Positions 21,670-33,915 of a stretch of 64,000 nt of DNA are shown one piece after another (the stretch's first letter is position 1; every line of letters begins with the position of its first letter). The notes beneath the pieces were generated by a model, which was not told where the DNA came from, did not search any database, and saw nothing but the letters and a program-made list of their open reading frames with translations. The translations under genes and the position numbers were made by a program. This stretch comes from Hemileia vastatrix (taxonomy: Eukaryota; Basidiomycota; Pucciniomycetes; Pucciniales; Zaghouaniaceae): NCBI GenBank assembly GCA_030280995.1, contig JASXTE010000014.1:8906656-8970655 (forward strand), read 5' to 3'.

Positions 21670-24600
21670 TTATTTAGATTTAAATTTTTTCAAGAGATTT
21701 TTAAGATCAGAGATTTCATTTTCTGGAATCCACTGGTCATATTCACTTGATCTATTTTTAAATCTTAATAGATACTCAACTCCCTTTTCTTTAGTAAGGT
21801 GTCTCTTTTTAAGTATCTTTTCAATTTCTGCCTTTTCCACTATTTCTTCAGGTTGCTGTTTTTTCCTTCCTGATCTTCTTGGAAATAGAGCAGTATCATT
21901 AGAATGGTATGGTTTTATAAGAGAAATAGGAAATACTGGATGTTTTCTATCATAAGGTGCATATAGAATAACCTCAACAGCATTATTATTATCAACCATC
22001 TTTTTAACTACAAATGGTCCAATGAATGGATCCTTCAATTTAACATTACAATTTAAATTGAAATGTAGCGTTGAAATAAGGACTTCATCACCCTCTTTGA
22101 ACATTTGTTCTTTATGGGCTTTATCCCATCTTTTCTTTTCATACTCAAAAGCCTTATTTATACATTCTTGAGCATGTTTTCTGCATAATTTCTGCATCTG
22201 AAGAAAAGATTTAGTAACTGGATGAATATCCAATCTAGGTAACTTATTAAGAGTTTTAGCAGGGGTATTAGGTACATAACCCAACCATAACTCAAATGGC
22301 TCTTTGCCAGTGACAGAATGTACTGTACTATTATATGCAAATTCTAAACCTGGGATAAGTGTTACCCAATAATGCGTGAATTTGTCATTGTCTTTAAAAT
22401 TAAGACCAAAAGCACAGTATCTTCTTATCATATCTTCTAAGGTTTGTATCATTCTCTCTGCTAGCCCATCAGTTTGTGGATGGTGTGCTGTAGAAAGTTT
22501 TAATTGACACCCTGAAACATCCATAAGTGACTTCCAGAACTCAGAAGTAAATTTAGGATCTCTGTCAGAAACTATTGCTTTGGGGAAACCTTCTGTATTT
22601 AACATTTGTGTCCACCATAAAAAAGCTAAGTCCTTTGCAGAAACCTCTTTGTGGGTAGGAATAAATTTACACATCTTTGTAAATCTATCTACAATTACCC
22701 AGCAGGAGTTATAACTCTTATGCCCTGCTATTGGCAAACCTGTTACAAAGTCCATGTTAATGATTTCCCATGGAGCTTTTGGTTGCTCAATTTGTTGTAA
22801 TAAACCAGCTCTTTTTCCTGTTAATCTTTTAGATTTTTGACAAGAATCACATGTTTAAACATATTTCTGAACATCCTCAGACATGTTAATCCACCAAGCT
22901 GTGTTTTTTACTCTGGTTAATGTTTTATGGTAGTCAAAATGACCTGCTAATATATCATCATGACATATACTTAACATGAACTCCTTCATTGAAGGGTGAA
23001 TTACAATTACATTACTTAATTTTTTCCTGTAATATATAAAACCATCCTCAATGGAAAATTTTCCTTTTTCTAATGCCTCTTTATACTTAATTTGTAATGT
23101 TTTTATTAAAAAATTCATTGAAGCATTAGATGGATCATTTAATATTGTAGTGAGTTTACTCAAGTCAGGATCTGAAGCATAATTATCAAGAATTGATTGC
23201 ATATATTCATCCTCAATATCTACAATATAAATGCCATAAATGTTAATAATCTCTGACTCAGGAACATAAGCAGGATTATCATCATTATTAGGCACAGGTA
23301 CTGTAGATAACAGATCTACATTAGAGTGCAAGGTTCCTGCTCTATGTGTAATAGTCATCCGTCCTCTGTATTCTTGTACAGCTAATTGCCATCTAAAAAT
23401 GTGTCTATTAGGAGTTTTCATGTTTAAGAGTGACTTAACTGCACTACAGTCAGTTATTAACTCAAATTTTTGGTCTTCAAGGTAATAATGTAGCTTTTCA
23501 AGAGCCCATACTACTGCCAAACATTCAAGTTGAGTAGCACCATATTTCAATTCACCACTTCTCAGAGTACGTGAAATATAGCAGATTACTACTTCTGACA
23601 TTTTACCTTAAATAAGTTGTTTTTGATGTAAAGCAGCACCCAGTCCAAAAAAACTTGCATCTGTATATAATACAAAAGGTAATTGGAAATCTGGTAATCC
23701 CAAGATAGGAGCTGTCATTAAACATTCCTTCAACTTATTGAAAGCTTGTTGTCTTTCATTATTCCAAATGAAAGCTTCTGATTTCTTTATCAGTGTGGTC
23801 AGTGGTGCAGCAATTGATTGGTAGTTTTTTACATATTGTCTATAGTAACCACACATTCCAAGAAAAGATTGTACATCCTTCACATTTTGAGGAATGCCAA
23901 TATTTTTTATTGCAGCCACTTTATTTTGGTCTACACATATTTGTAAGCCAGATACAATATGACCAAGCACTTTTAAAGATTCAAACCCAAATTTACATTT
24001 TTTCAATGCAAGGGTCATTTTTATTTCATCCATTTTCTGAAATACTTTCCTTAAATGGATTAAGTGTTCATCAAAAGGTTTAGAGAACACTATGATGTCA
24101 TCAATGTATACCATTAACCATACCTCAATCATTTCATTATGGAATGTTATATCCATTAACTTTTGAAATACTGATGGAGCATTTTTTGGTCCAAATGGCA
24201 TTCTGACATACTTATAAATTCCCATGTGTGTTGTTATTAACAAAAAGCTCTGTGAATTCTTTTCAACAGGAATTTGATGGTACCCTTTATTTCCATCTAT
24301 GCAAATTATATATTTACCACCTTTAAGTGTAGCATGTATAGAGGCAATACTTGGAAAGGGATAAATATCATCTACTATAAATGTATTTAATGCTCTATAA
24401 TCACCGCACAGTCTTGCTTTATCTTGTTCATAAGAAATTAGCACTGGTGATATTACACAATATTTTGGTGTACTTTCAACCTTCTCAAGAATGTTGATTT
24501 TTAATAACATCTTAATATTATCCTCTATTTATTTCCTCTTCATTGGTGAAGCAGGGTATGGTTTCTTTTTAAGACTAGCAGGAATATTATCCATATCACA

Positions 24601-27540
24601 GGTTAAACTAATTTTCATTTCATGATCTTTTACAAGGCCAAGTTCATTTGTACCATGTGCAAAAGCCATTGGAAAAGCTTTAATTAATTCCAAAATATTA
24701 TCTTTCTCAGTTTCACTTATCTGAGTGCCAAATGATGCTTTTGAAATTTCTGTTTCCAGAAGTTCCATCTCATTGGATTCTCTTCCTTTAGACGGGGAAT
24801 TTGTTAATGACTCAATGTGTAAGACAGTGTTAAAAGAATTTATTTTAAATTTCCTTTTACCATTCATGCCAATTGTAAAATTGTTATTAGCAGGGTCTAA
24901 TTTTACACCAAATTTAGTCAGAATATCACTTCCAATGATAAAACAGTTACTACAATTAGTATTATCCATTACTACAAAGTCACAAGTTACCCTTACATAA
25001 CCATGTTGGTGTTTAAAGAAAACAGCAGCTTTGTATTTACCAATGGGGTGTAGTACTGATCCAAAACCTCTCCAATTTTTATTCTGAAGTGGTTCAAGCT
25101 TAAACTTATATTCACTATCAATTTTCTGTAATGTATTAGTGGAAAAAACTGAACCAGCAGCTCCTGTGTCCAATACTATATTAACATTTTTACCAGAAAT
25201 GATAGCTGGAACCGTGATAGGTGTCATTCTAAAGTTATCAGCTTGTATATCCTTAATGATTTCGGCATCCTCAAAATTCATTAAAGATTCATTTGAGTCC
25301 ATATTTAATATTGGATTTTCAAAGATGGACAAATCATCTTCCAACATACAGACTTCATTTTCATCACTATATGAGATATTTCTGTCATAATCACTTGATT
25401 CTTTACTCTTTTCAGTTTCAGTTTCAGATTCACGTTGATTTTCAACAATATTTATGTTTTTCTCACATTTGTGACCTTTGACCCAAGGTTTGTTACACTT
25501 ATAACAATTATTTGTTTCATACTTTTTAGGTACTACAGGTGCAGTAGGTTTTTTCTTCTTCTCCTGAAGTGTTTTTGAATTCTGAGTTTTTACAGGTTCA
25601 ACATTTTGCTTATAAGTGGAATACCTTGATTCATACTTATGGTTTAATAATATTTCATTGAAAATATTAATAAAGTCATAATATTCAGTAACATTTAATG
25701 TTCTAGCTACAACAATATCTCTGACAGATATAGGTAATTTGTATATTATCTTATCTTTCCATAAGTTAAAATCCATATGAGGCTCAATGGCTTTTAATAT
25801 TTTGTTTAAATTCATTAAAAATACCATAGGTTTGTCACCATTCAACGGATTATACCTAGTCTTCTCATACAGTCTCTGCTGAGTAAGCCTGAATTTAGAA
25901 CCTCCAAATTGTTTTTCAATAAGTTGTTTCCATTCAGCCGAAGAGTAGTCTCTATCCTCACTTAAGACAGCTTCAAACCATAATAAAGCAACATCCTTAA
26001 ATAAAGAAATTAATTTTGATGTTATCTCTTCATCTGGTAACTTATATGAGAATTTCAAGTTTTCAATTCTTTGAATAAAATGTTGCCAATCAGAGCTGGC
26101 TTCCCCATCATAAGTTGGGTACTGATCTATCTTAGGCCAGTTTTTCTGATTGGATTTTATCTCACTAATCTTAGGTAAATTCAACAACTCATTCACTTTT
26201 GATAAATGGTCTTGTATTTCTTCCTGCATGGATTTGTGACTTACATTTTCAGATTTGACACTACCACCAGATGGTTTTAATTGTGGTGGTACAGGGAAGG
26301 AATGAGATTCACTTTTGCCAATGAAAGGATTATTATTATATTGATTATACTTATGATTATCCTGGTTCATCAGTAGATTGGCAGTTTCAATCTCAACTTT
26401 AGTTAATCTTTGTAGCAACTCAGAGACACTTTGATTTGTCTGGGAAAAAGATAACTTTGTTCTTGATTCAGTTTTTAATAAATGTGTTTCATATAATTTT
26501 TCTAACTCACAGAATTTGTTTGAAAGGTCATTATATTTATTACTCAATGAATCATATTTAAGAGCTAGAGACAAATGTTCTTTCTCTAATTCTTTGTTAC
26601 ATGTTTCTAATTGAGAAATGTTTAATGTCAAGGATGAAATTGTATAACTAGTGAGCTTAACTGTCTGTTCCTCACAATCAGTCATTATATTCCACAATGC
26701 TGAAACAATTCTATGGACAGTTGGATTATTGTTAAAATATTGCATGTCTTCCTTTTCAATTCTCTCACTCTCCTGTGAACTTCTCATCTCACTAGTAGGT
26801 GGTTGCAACTGAGGGTTAACTGGATTATCATTGTATATAGTACTGTTATTATGGACAAAAGACAAGTCAGGTGTATCTACTCTAAAACCTAAATTTCTTA
26901 AATGCTCCTCTATTTTTTGTACAGATTTAACATCAATAGAATTACCTATATTGTAATTATCAGTATTATGTCTAATCTGAGAGGGTAAGTTACTTACCAA
27001 GGGATGGTTTCCAGTCCTGATTTTTGGCGCTTTTTTCCCTTGTAAGGGTGAGCTGAGGAAGTCAGATGAGGGGGTGGATCCCTGTTGCAACTGTGGCTTG
27101 TCCACTGTTGGTGAAACCAGTCCCATTTCCATTTGTCTACCAGGATTTTCTCCTGAGAGTGAGTGGACCCTCCTTGGGTAGGGGGTTGCTGATTTGATTG
27201 ACTTGGCTGGCCTCCCTTTAATTCTGCCATTGCCTGATTCATCTGCTGAAACCCTACCTTGCAATTGTTTTGCAACTGCTCTACTTCTTTGAACATGAGA
27301 GATTTTGATTCCTCCAACTTCAGAACCTGTTTGGCCAGGTAGGACAGTTGATCCTGAAGAGGTGGAGACGTCTTTTTTATAGTTATCTTTTTTAAGAGGG
27401 TGTCCTTTTCCTCTATTCTCATGCTTTCTGGCTGGGGGTACTGTTGTCCCTCCATGGTGATGTCCTGGAAAGTTTTTGTTAGCTTTAGACCTGGTATTAT
27501 AAGCAGGCTTTTCACTTACACTATCCTGGGGAGCACTCAT
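21670..27540 (-). pseudogene. D1 gag-pol polyprotein (1957 codons, three stops)
   Basis: One minus-strand frame from ATG 27540 to the stop at 21670 is broken only at 24529, 23608 and 22855; the last two replace Glu codons that D2 keeps. Domains: disordered basic N-terminus; coiled-coil gag (about 270-400); CX2CX7HXC zinc knuckle (about 680); protease V-L-D-T-G-A-A (about 790); RT with C-I-D-G-N-K-G-Y-H and Y-I-D-D (about 1145). Next come RNase H (Y-T-D-A-S-F, T-D-C-S), integrase with H-x3-H and C-x2-C (about 1535-1570), catalytic M-D-F-V-T-G, S-D-R-D-P-K-F and A-E-R-M-I-Q (about 1595-1690), and a G-P-F box (about 1840). The C-terminal chromodomain (about 1900-1945) has Y-L-L-R-F-K and W-I-P-E-N-E-I. 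Single-frame gag-pol needs no visible frameshift. Confidence 0.92.
26994..27515 (-). CDS. Overlapping +1-frame ORF in D1 gag N-terminal region
   Basis: A 173-codon frame lies inside the gag N-terminus, offset +1 from gag. It reads as a plausible small protein: a heptad-rich middle (Q-D-Q-L-S-Y-L-A-K-Q-V-L-K-L-E-E and E-V-E-Q-L-Q-N-N), a Gln-rich linker, then K-W-K-W-D-W-F-H-Q-Q-W and P-Y-K-G-K-K-R, ending T-I-P-W-stop. Element E has the same +1-offset frame with K-W-Q-W-D-W-L-N-T-Q-W and P-Y-K-G, although its gag frame there differs and has stops. In D2 this frame has two stops while gag stays open. It may be a second overlapping gene or an alternative gag N-terminus. Confidence 0.5.
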   Translation of the reverse strand: MKSLLIIPGLKLTKTFQDITMEGQQYPQPESMRIEEKDTLLKKITIKKTSPPLQDQLSYLAKQVLKLEESKSLMFKEVEQLQNNCKVGFQQMNQAMAELKGGQPSQSNQQPPTQGGSTHSQEKILVDKWKWDWFHQQWTSHSCNRDPPPHLTSSAHPYKGKKRQKSGLETIPW

Positions 27541-28050
27541 ATTGTTCAGAATGACAATATTTTATGTCTACAAAAGGAAAAAACTCTATGGAATTAGTAG
27601 ACAAAAGATATTAGCAATTATATTACTAATAAAAAAGCAATGGAGCTTACCCTGAATTTATATCTTTATTTATTTAAATAAAATGTAAGAAAAATTTGAA
27701 AAAATCTGTTAAAAATATAATAATAAGTTTAACAAGACCTCTATAAGGGTGAATAATCAGCTTACCAAGCTTTAGCATAATACCAATTTAATTGGGTGTT
27801 ATATTGGTGTCCAAATACCAAGTGAAATTGGGTTTATATTGGGTACAGTTACTACTGTAAATATCTAATTTTTATGATAAAAATTAGTACAATTATTATA
27901 AGGGTTCTTTTCCACAATCAATGAGTTATGATGACCCACTAATATGCAGCAGACCCAAATATTTGGTTAATTTTGAGTTGTACTAAGGTAAAAATTACGT
28001 CCCAAGGCTTATACTAAATAATAAGTAAAATATAAGGAAAGACCCCCAAT

Positions 28051-28185
28051 TGTCAGTATAGTCTAGTATATAAGTATGATATAATAGTGTAATTTTATGG
28101 TCCTTCTACTTATTGATAAATGATTTAGTGATTAAAGCTCAGGGGAAGACTAATAGAATAGTTATACTCAAAAAAAACTCACAAT
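28051..28185 (-). repeat. 5' LTR of D1, internal-proximal part (135 bp)
   Basis: It begins TGTCAGTATAGTCTAG at the junction with the D1 leader (CCCCCAAT on the plus strand) and ends with AAT at 28183-28185, which is one copy of the H target duplication. It is continuous with 35559-36600 once H is removed. Confidence 0.95.
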
Positions 28186-28266
28186 AGGGGGTATCAATGT
28201 TGACCGATCCGCAATTAAATTAATTGCGGAAAATAATCTGCATACCCCAATTATCTTCCGCAATTA
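28186..28266. repeat. Left terminal inverted repeat and subterminal CCGCAATTA sites of H
   Basis: The TIR is 28186-28201. The 9-mer CCGCAATTA is at 28209-28217, inverted at 28221-28229 (together a 21-bp palindrome), and again at 28258-28266. The first site starts 23 bp in from the element end, the same offset as the outermost site at the other end. These are candidate binding sites for the transposase or the Myb-like protein. Confidence 0.85.
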
Positions 28267-28536
28267 TTTTTACTAATAATTGGGTTATTAGACACTTTAC
28301 GTGTCAATTTTCACCTCTTATCCGACATTTTTTTACTCAATTTTCCATAACCACATCTTGGACAACTTTCTGGATATCCCAGCCTTCTACCTTGCTGCGC
28401 ACTTCCATTCTCATCCCATCCTGTTCATTCTATCCGCTCAGAATTTCTCCCCATTTCATCTATTTGATTCTTCTCCTTTTCATCTTGCTATCTCATCTGC
28501 TTGTTTCTGCTCCTTTTCATCTTCATTTATAATAAC

Positions 28537-29933
28537 ATGCCTCGTCATCCTAGATCTTCTCAAAGGCAGCCATCACCCAGTTGTTCTTCAATTCCCACTA
28601 CTTCCTCTTTCCCCCGTTCAGCCAAGAAATCAAAGACTGTTCAATTAAAAAAAGATGAACATCTCATTCTTATCAACTGGCTGAAAACCAAATCTAACTA
28701 TGATTCTTGTTTTGGTACTGAGTATGCCACTAAAGTAGGACAGCCCCCCACATCAAAAGTTAATGGCTATCTTCTAATGGCAAATGAATTACGCAATAAG
28801 ACCAAGGGAAGGATTGATCTTTTGCCTAAACAAATGTCTGAACGCTTCAAGCATTATCGAGCAAAATACAAGAAGGCAAAGGCTCTTTCATCTTCCACTG
28901 GTTTTGGGGTTACTGACATTGATATAACTAAGGGTATAAAATCCATAGACAATAAACTTGATTCTTTATGTCCTTACTTTAAAGAGATGGATGCAATTTT
29001 TGGAGACCGAGCCGATGTTAATCCTGTAAACATGTTGGATGGAGAAGATCCTATCTCTGAACATGATGTCAAAGCAAATCTTTTCCCATCCTCTTCCTCC
29101 ACTCAAGCCTCCCCTCTTCTAAATTCTACGAATCTAGATAGCTTTGCTATTGATCCTTTTGGCGATTTAACCCAACCCAATCAAACTCAGGTCTGTTTCT
29201 TTTATCTTATCAATTCTATTTTTTATTTACTTATCTTTTTCTTATTTCTTAAAAGGCTGATGAACAAACCCAGGATCCTCAATCAACTGAGTCTGAAGCT
29301 AGTGACAATGATGAGGAGGAAAATGCTACTTTGAACAAAAAGAGAAGGGCTTCAACTAGTCTAAATTTCCTCTCCCAAAGAAGACAAAAAAGTGATACTT
29401 CATCACAAACACCTTTTTCTTCGATGGAACAGTTTTTAGAGAAACTTGATGCTGGTAAGTGATATCATACCTCTTATTACTTTACTCTGCTTTTCTTCTA
29501 CTTTATGTTAATTTTTATTCTCACTCTAGAACAAGTGGAAATTGCTAAAGAGACACTGAGCTTTGAAAAGAAGAAATACGAGCTCTCTTTAAGGAGGGAT
29601 GACAGAGTACAAGATTTGGAAGAGAGGAAGTATGAGCTCTCCTTACGGAAGGATGATCGGATCCAAGATTTGGAGGAGAAGAAGTTTGAGCTCTCTTTAC
29701 AGAAGGATGGTAGAGCCCAATATTTGGAGGAGAAGAAGTTTGAGTTAACTCTTAGTATTGAAAAATCCAAAAATAAGGAAAAAACACTCGAGCATCAAAA
29801 CTTAATGGAACAGATGAAGTATAAGCATGATCTCCAAGAAAGTTCTAAAAAGAAAGATTTCTTGATCGAATGCATTAAAGCAAACAAATCTGTTGAAGAA
29901 ATAGAACGTTTAATGAAATTTTTTGTTGACTAG
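28537..29933 (+). CDS. Myb/SANT-like DNA-binding protein of PIF/Harbinger element H
   Basis: Three exons 28537-29190, 29256-29454 and 29530-29933 join to 418 residues. The introns are 65 and 75 bp with GT...AAAAG and GTAAGT...CTCTAG, and both splices restore the frame. The ATG at 28537 is chosen because the upstream extension lacks an ATG. A basic Ser/Pro N-terminus precedes a trihelix/Myb-SANT-like domain (about 45-135: I-L-I-N-W-L, Y-L-L-M-A-N-E-L, R-F-K-H-Y-R-A-K-Y-K-K-A). An acidic/Ser linker follows, then a long coiled coil (about 290-400) built of roughly 21-residue repeats around K-K-(Y/F)-E-L-S-L. PIF/Harbinger elements typically encode such a partner, which helps the transposase reach the nucleus and bind DNA. 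It is intact and oriented toward the other two genes. Confidence 0.85.
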
Positions 29934-30784
29934 TTTCTTTTTTTTCTTTCACATTTCATGTATTCATATTTATTTGTACATAAATTTTACAATTATTTTC
30001 TGTATTTCTTGAAATATCGTATTTTAATGTTAAATATTCTTTTTTTAAATAAGATTTTCAAGTCTCCTTTGAAAATTTGACAATCCCCCACCCCTGGATT
30101 TTTTTGAAGTAAGGGGTGGGTATCACAAAAATTCTTTCATGTCATGAATCTTGAAAGTTTTATATGAAAATTTGGCTTTACTACCCCCTGAATTTTACCG
30201 GTATCCCAAAAATTCTTACATGTCAAGAATTTCACAAGTCTTATAAGAAATTTTGGCACAACCCCCCATGGATTTTATTGAAGTAAGGGACGGGTATCAC
30301 AAAAATATTTACAAGTAAAAAAAATTCTATATCTGTTTAAAAAAATTGTCAATACTCTCCCCTGCATTTTATTGAAGCAAGGGGTGGGTATCACCAAAAT
30401 TTTTCTAAGTCATCAATTTCACATGTCAGATTTGAAAATTTGGCAATACCCCCCCCCCCTGCATTTTATTGAAGTAAGGGGTGGAAGTCATCTAAATTTA
30501 ATATAATTACATAAATTATTAAATAAATATCTAATATATATCAATTTCCCTAGTTTAAAGTAATGACAATCCCTCAAGCCAAAATGCAGACCAAGTCGAG
30601 AAACAAAAGTTTGGGACTTTCTACAGGTATAGGCAAGAGGAACCCCATGAAACAAATAAATGTTATCATTATTACCTGTTATACAACACAAGGTCGATGG
30701 CTCATCACATTATTTGAGAAAATTGATATATAAAAAATATTTATTAAAAATTTATGAAAAAATATAAAATTTTCGATGACAACT
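29934..30784. repeat. ~90-bp minisatellite between H genes one and two
   Basis: From about 30055 to 30485, about five imperfect units carry TTTTATTGAAGTAAGGGGTG, GGGTATCAC, a CATGTCA-AATTT segment and a C-run. The GGGTATCA core resembles the TIR (AGGGGGTATCAA). The flanks (29934-30055 and 30486-30784) are A+T-rich with no gene seen, and probably hold the 3' ends of both convergent genes. Confidence 0.75.
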
Positions 30785-32032
30785 CTAATCCCCATACTTT
30801 TTGGATCTAGATAAAGTTTTTTTAAATCGAATAACTTTACCTTCTTTCTTTACCTTATTGATTCTTTGTATCAACTTATTACTGATTTGAAATGAGCAAC
30901 CAAAATGAGTGAAATCTTGACAGGATTTCAAACCAGGAGGAGCTTTGGTCGTTTGATGATTATCCTTAGAAGAATTCCAAATAGTTTCAATGATAGCATT
31001 TCCCAAACCAAAATCAATGATGCACCGGTGGTCTGGAAAATATAAACCATGTCCTTTGATTTTAGCTGGAGATGGTATTAAGTGGCCAGTTATCGGATTG
31101 ATATATGAGAATATTCCAAAAGTAAGAAAATTCACATCATTCCTATCGATATGAATCCTATTGTGGAATCCAGAATGAGTGATAATAACATTAGAAAATA
31201 AAAGATATTCGTGGCTGATATCTTCCCATTTGGAGTCACACCAATTCGGTATTCCTACTTTGGTTGCAAGTTCATGATTTTTTTCAAATGCCTTATTACA
31301 GAGCTTTTTGAGTCGAAGAGCAAGAAAAGAATTAAAGTAGGGTAGAGTGTCCCATAAGCAAAAATCTTCATCTTTTTGTGCTTTAGTGATATTATTGAGC
31401 AATGAATATATACCTATATAATTGAAATAAGTGAAATGATATTAAGAATGGAACAAAAATTATTAGACATACCAAGAGAATATCCTTTGACAAAACCAGG
31501 TCTCCAACCAAAACCAATCATGATACCACCCAACAAATTCTTATTCCTTATAGGTAATCGAACCAAAGCCATTTGATAAAGAGTTATGATAAGATCGGAT
31601 AGTTGATTAAAAGCTTCATCTTTAACACCATCGAATGAATGAACTTCCAAAATGAATTGAGGCTTAAAAGCATTGCTGATAGCTGCAACAACTCGATCAT
31701 CTCCAAATTCTGTTAGATATTTGATATCTTCTGGTAATTTTTTCGGATATTGATTTTTTTTATCTACTTTAGTTTTATAAAAAAAATGTTGGGGATATGA
31801 CAAAAATAACTTTCGCAGAGAGACTTTTTTTTAAATATCTTTTCTTCTGATGAGACTGATTATCTTTAATTTTTTTTGATGATTTAGAAGATGATTGTAT
31901 GGAAGTTGATTTCAAAGAAGATGATAGAGTTGATTTCAAAGAAGATGATAGAGATGATAAAGATGAAGATGATAAAGAAGATAAAGATGAAGATAAGAGA
32001 GAAGTAAGGGGTGAATCAGAAGAAGAAGACAT
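30785..32032 (-). CDS. Tet-like 2OG-Fe(II) oxygenase carried by H (one homopolymer frameshift)
   Basis: ATG 32032 opens a Ser-rich, then Lys-rich N-terminus (about 65 aa). An 8-A run at 31779-31786 carries one base too many; with 7 the frame joins the next block. A 59-bp intron (31414-31472, GTATGT...TATAG) joins G-Y-S-L-G to I-Y-S-L-L. The result is about 395 aa. The dioxygenase core shows the iron-binding H-x-D as H-I-D-R-N-D (about 274), then F-G-I-F-S-Y-I, G-L-Y-F-P-D and I-I-D-F-G, a distal His candidate in D-N-H-Q (about 338), and H-F-G-C-S-F-Q-I-S. This pattern matches the Tet-like oxygenase family expanded in rust fungi, related to TET/JBP base hydroxylases; the substrate is unknown. 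The frameshift may be real or a sequencing error. Confidence 0.75.
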
Positions 32033-33523
32033 TTTTTTGATCTGAAAAAAAAATTAATTGTCAATAAAATTTTAACTCAAATTTTTTTTTAAAAAAAATT
32101 CCTACCTACTAATAAAAAAAGCTGTTTTTTTATTTTAAAAATAAAATTGAAAAAAAAACCAAAAAATCAGTAAAAAAATTTTCCAAAAAAAAAATTTATA
32201 AAAAAAAAACCTGAGGTTTTATTTTAAAAAACACAATCAAAGCAAAATCCTATTAAAAAAAATTAATAATTAAATTCATTCAAAAAAGAAAATTTCAGTA
32301 AGAATTAAATCTCAAAAAAAAAATTAAAAAAAAAAATTAAAAGTGAACCTGAAGATTGGTTATTAAAAACCTTCTCACAAGATCATGAAAAAAAAAATAA
32401 TCAGTAAAATCAAAATAAAAAATAAAAAAATTATTTAAATAAAATCAAAATCACAAAAATTAATTATAGAAAAAATAAAAATAAAATTATAAACCTTTTT
32501 TATTTTGTAAATAAGAGGGACAGTCCTTATCAGAAAGAATTTTTTTTTTTTCTATATTACTGCAAAAAAAATAAAAAAAATAATCAAAATTACAAACAAA
32601 AATTTTTTAGTATCTTTATTTGAAAGTTGGTAACCCATCTTTATCTCCCATAAATGTCCCCTTTTCCCCCTCAAATGCTCTCCTTGCCTGCCTCAAAATC
32701 CCCCTGAAATACCCCCCTTTCCCCCCTCTTTAGGTCCCTCATCACCCTCCTTCCCCCCTCTTTAGCTGCCTCAAACCCCCCCCATTCCCCCCTCTTTAGC
32801 TGCCTCGAACCCCCCCCCCCATTCCCCTCACCTTAGGCGCCTCAAACCCCCCCCATTCCCCTCACGTTAGGCGCCTCAAACCCTCCCCATTCCCCTCTCC
32901 TTAGGCGCCTCAAACCCCCCCCCATTCCCCTCTCATTAGGCACCTCAAACCCCCCCCTTCCAATCACCTTACCCCCTCCCAAACCCTTTTCCCTTTCTCT
33001 ACACCCACCCCCCCCCCCCCCACCTCCATGTTAACGAACAATCTGTAACGATCGTTCGTTAATAAACAGGGGGGGGGGTAGAGGAGGATATAACAATTGG
33101 GTAGGGGGGGAAGGGGGGGTGTTTGAGGCGCCTAAAGAGAGGGAAAGGGGGGGGTTTGATGTGGGTAAAGAGATGTGAAGGGGGGGTTTGAGGCGCCAAA
33201 AGAGAGGTGAAGGGGGGGTTTGAGGGACATAAAGAGAGGGGAAGGGGGTGTATTGAAGCACCTAAAAAGAGGGGAAGGGGGGTGATGAGGGACCTAAAGA
33301 GGGGGGAAAGGGGGGATTTGAGGCAGCTAAAAAGGGGGTAAAAAGGGGGTCAGAGACAGGTAAAGAGAGGGAAAAAGGGGGGCCTTGAGGATGATAAAGA
33401 GAGGTGAAGGAGAGAAAAAAAACAAAAAAATAAAAAGATAAAAAAGAGAAAAAAGCAAAACAAAAATTAGTTTACCCTAGAACAAAAATAATAGAAGCAC
33501 TTACAAAAAAAACAAAAAAACCA

Positions 33524-33567
<44 letters not shown>

Positions 33568-33915
33568 ATCATGATTAGCAAATAAAAAACCATGAAAAAA
33601 GAAAAAAAATGACCTACCTGGTGAGTTGAGTTGAGAAAATAAATGCAACCAAAATATTTGAGGGATGTTTGAGGAGAGGATGAAAAGGATATGAGTGATA
33701 AATGAAAAAAAAAATCACTGACAAAATATGCGATATAAGAAAATATGCGATTTCATGTTGAGGAAGTGAAAGAAAACCAATGAGCCATCCAAAAAAAAGA
33801 TATTCACCGTAAATTCAAAAAAAAAATGAATATGCAACAAACCAAAATACAAAACCAAGTGATTAAAGTACACAAAGAGGAAATTTGGAAAGTATGAAAA
33901 CATAAAAATTAAAAA
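32033..33915. repeat. Spacer of H with giant C-rich/G-rich inverted tandem arrays
   Basis: From about 32640 to 33025 the + strand is C-rich, with roughly 33-bp units around TTAGGCGCCTCAAACCCCCC. From 33068 to about 33420 it is G-rich, with units around TTTGAGGCGCCTAAAGAGAG. The switch point holds a 9-bp inverted repeat, TTAACGAAC (33031-33039) and GTTCGTTAA (33054-33062). Flanks 32033-32640 and 33420-33915 are A-rich low-complexity sequence without a gene. Confidence 0.85.

Noticed and set aside
22855..24531. Repeat-induced point mutation (RIP) as cause of the D1 stops
   Set aside because: Two of the three stops come from GAA to TAA, a transversion, and no general C-to-T bias is evident by eye. 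Only the CGA to TGA change in the synthase fragment would fit.
28224..28648. Upstream ORFs at the left end of H and a TTG start for the Myb-like gene
   Set aside because: No ATG in frame upstream of 28537; these frames overlap the subterminal region and lack conserved sequence.
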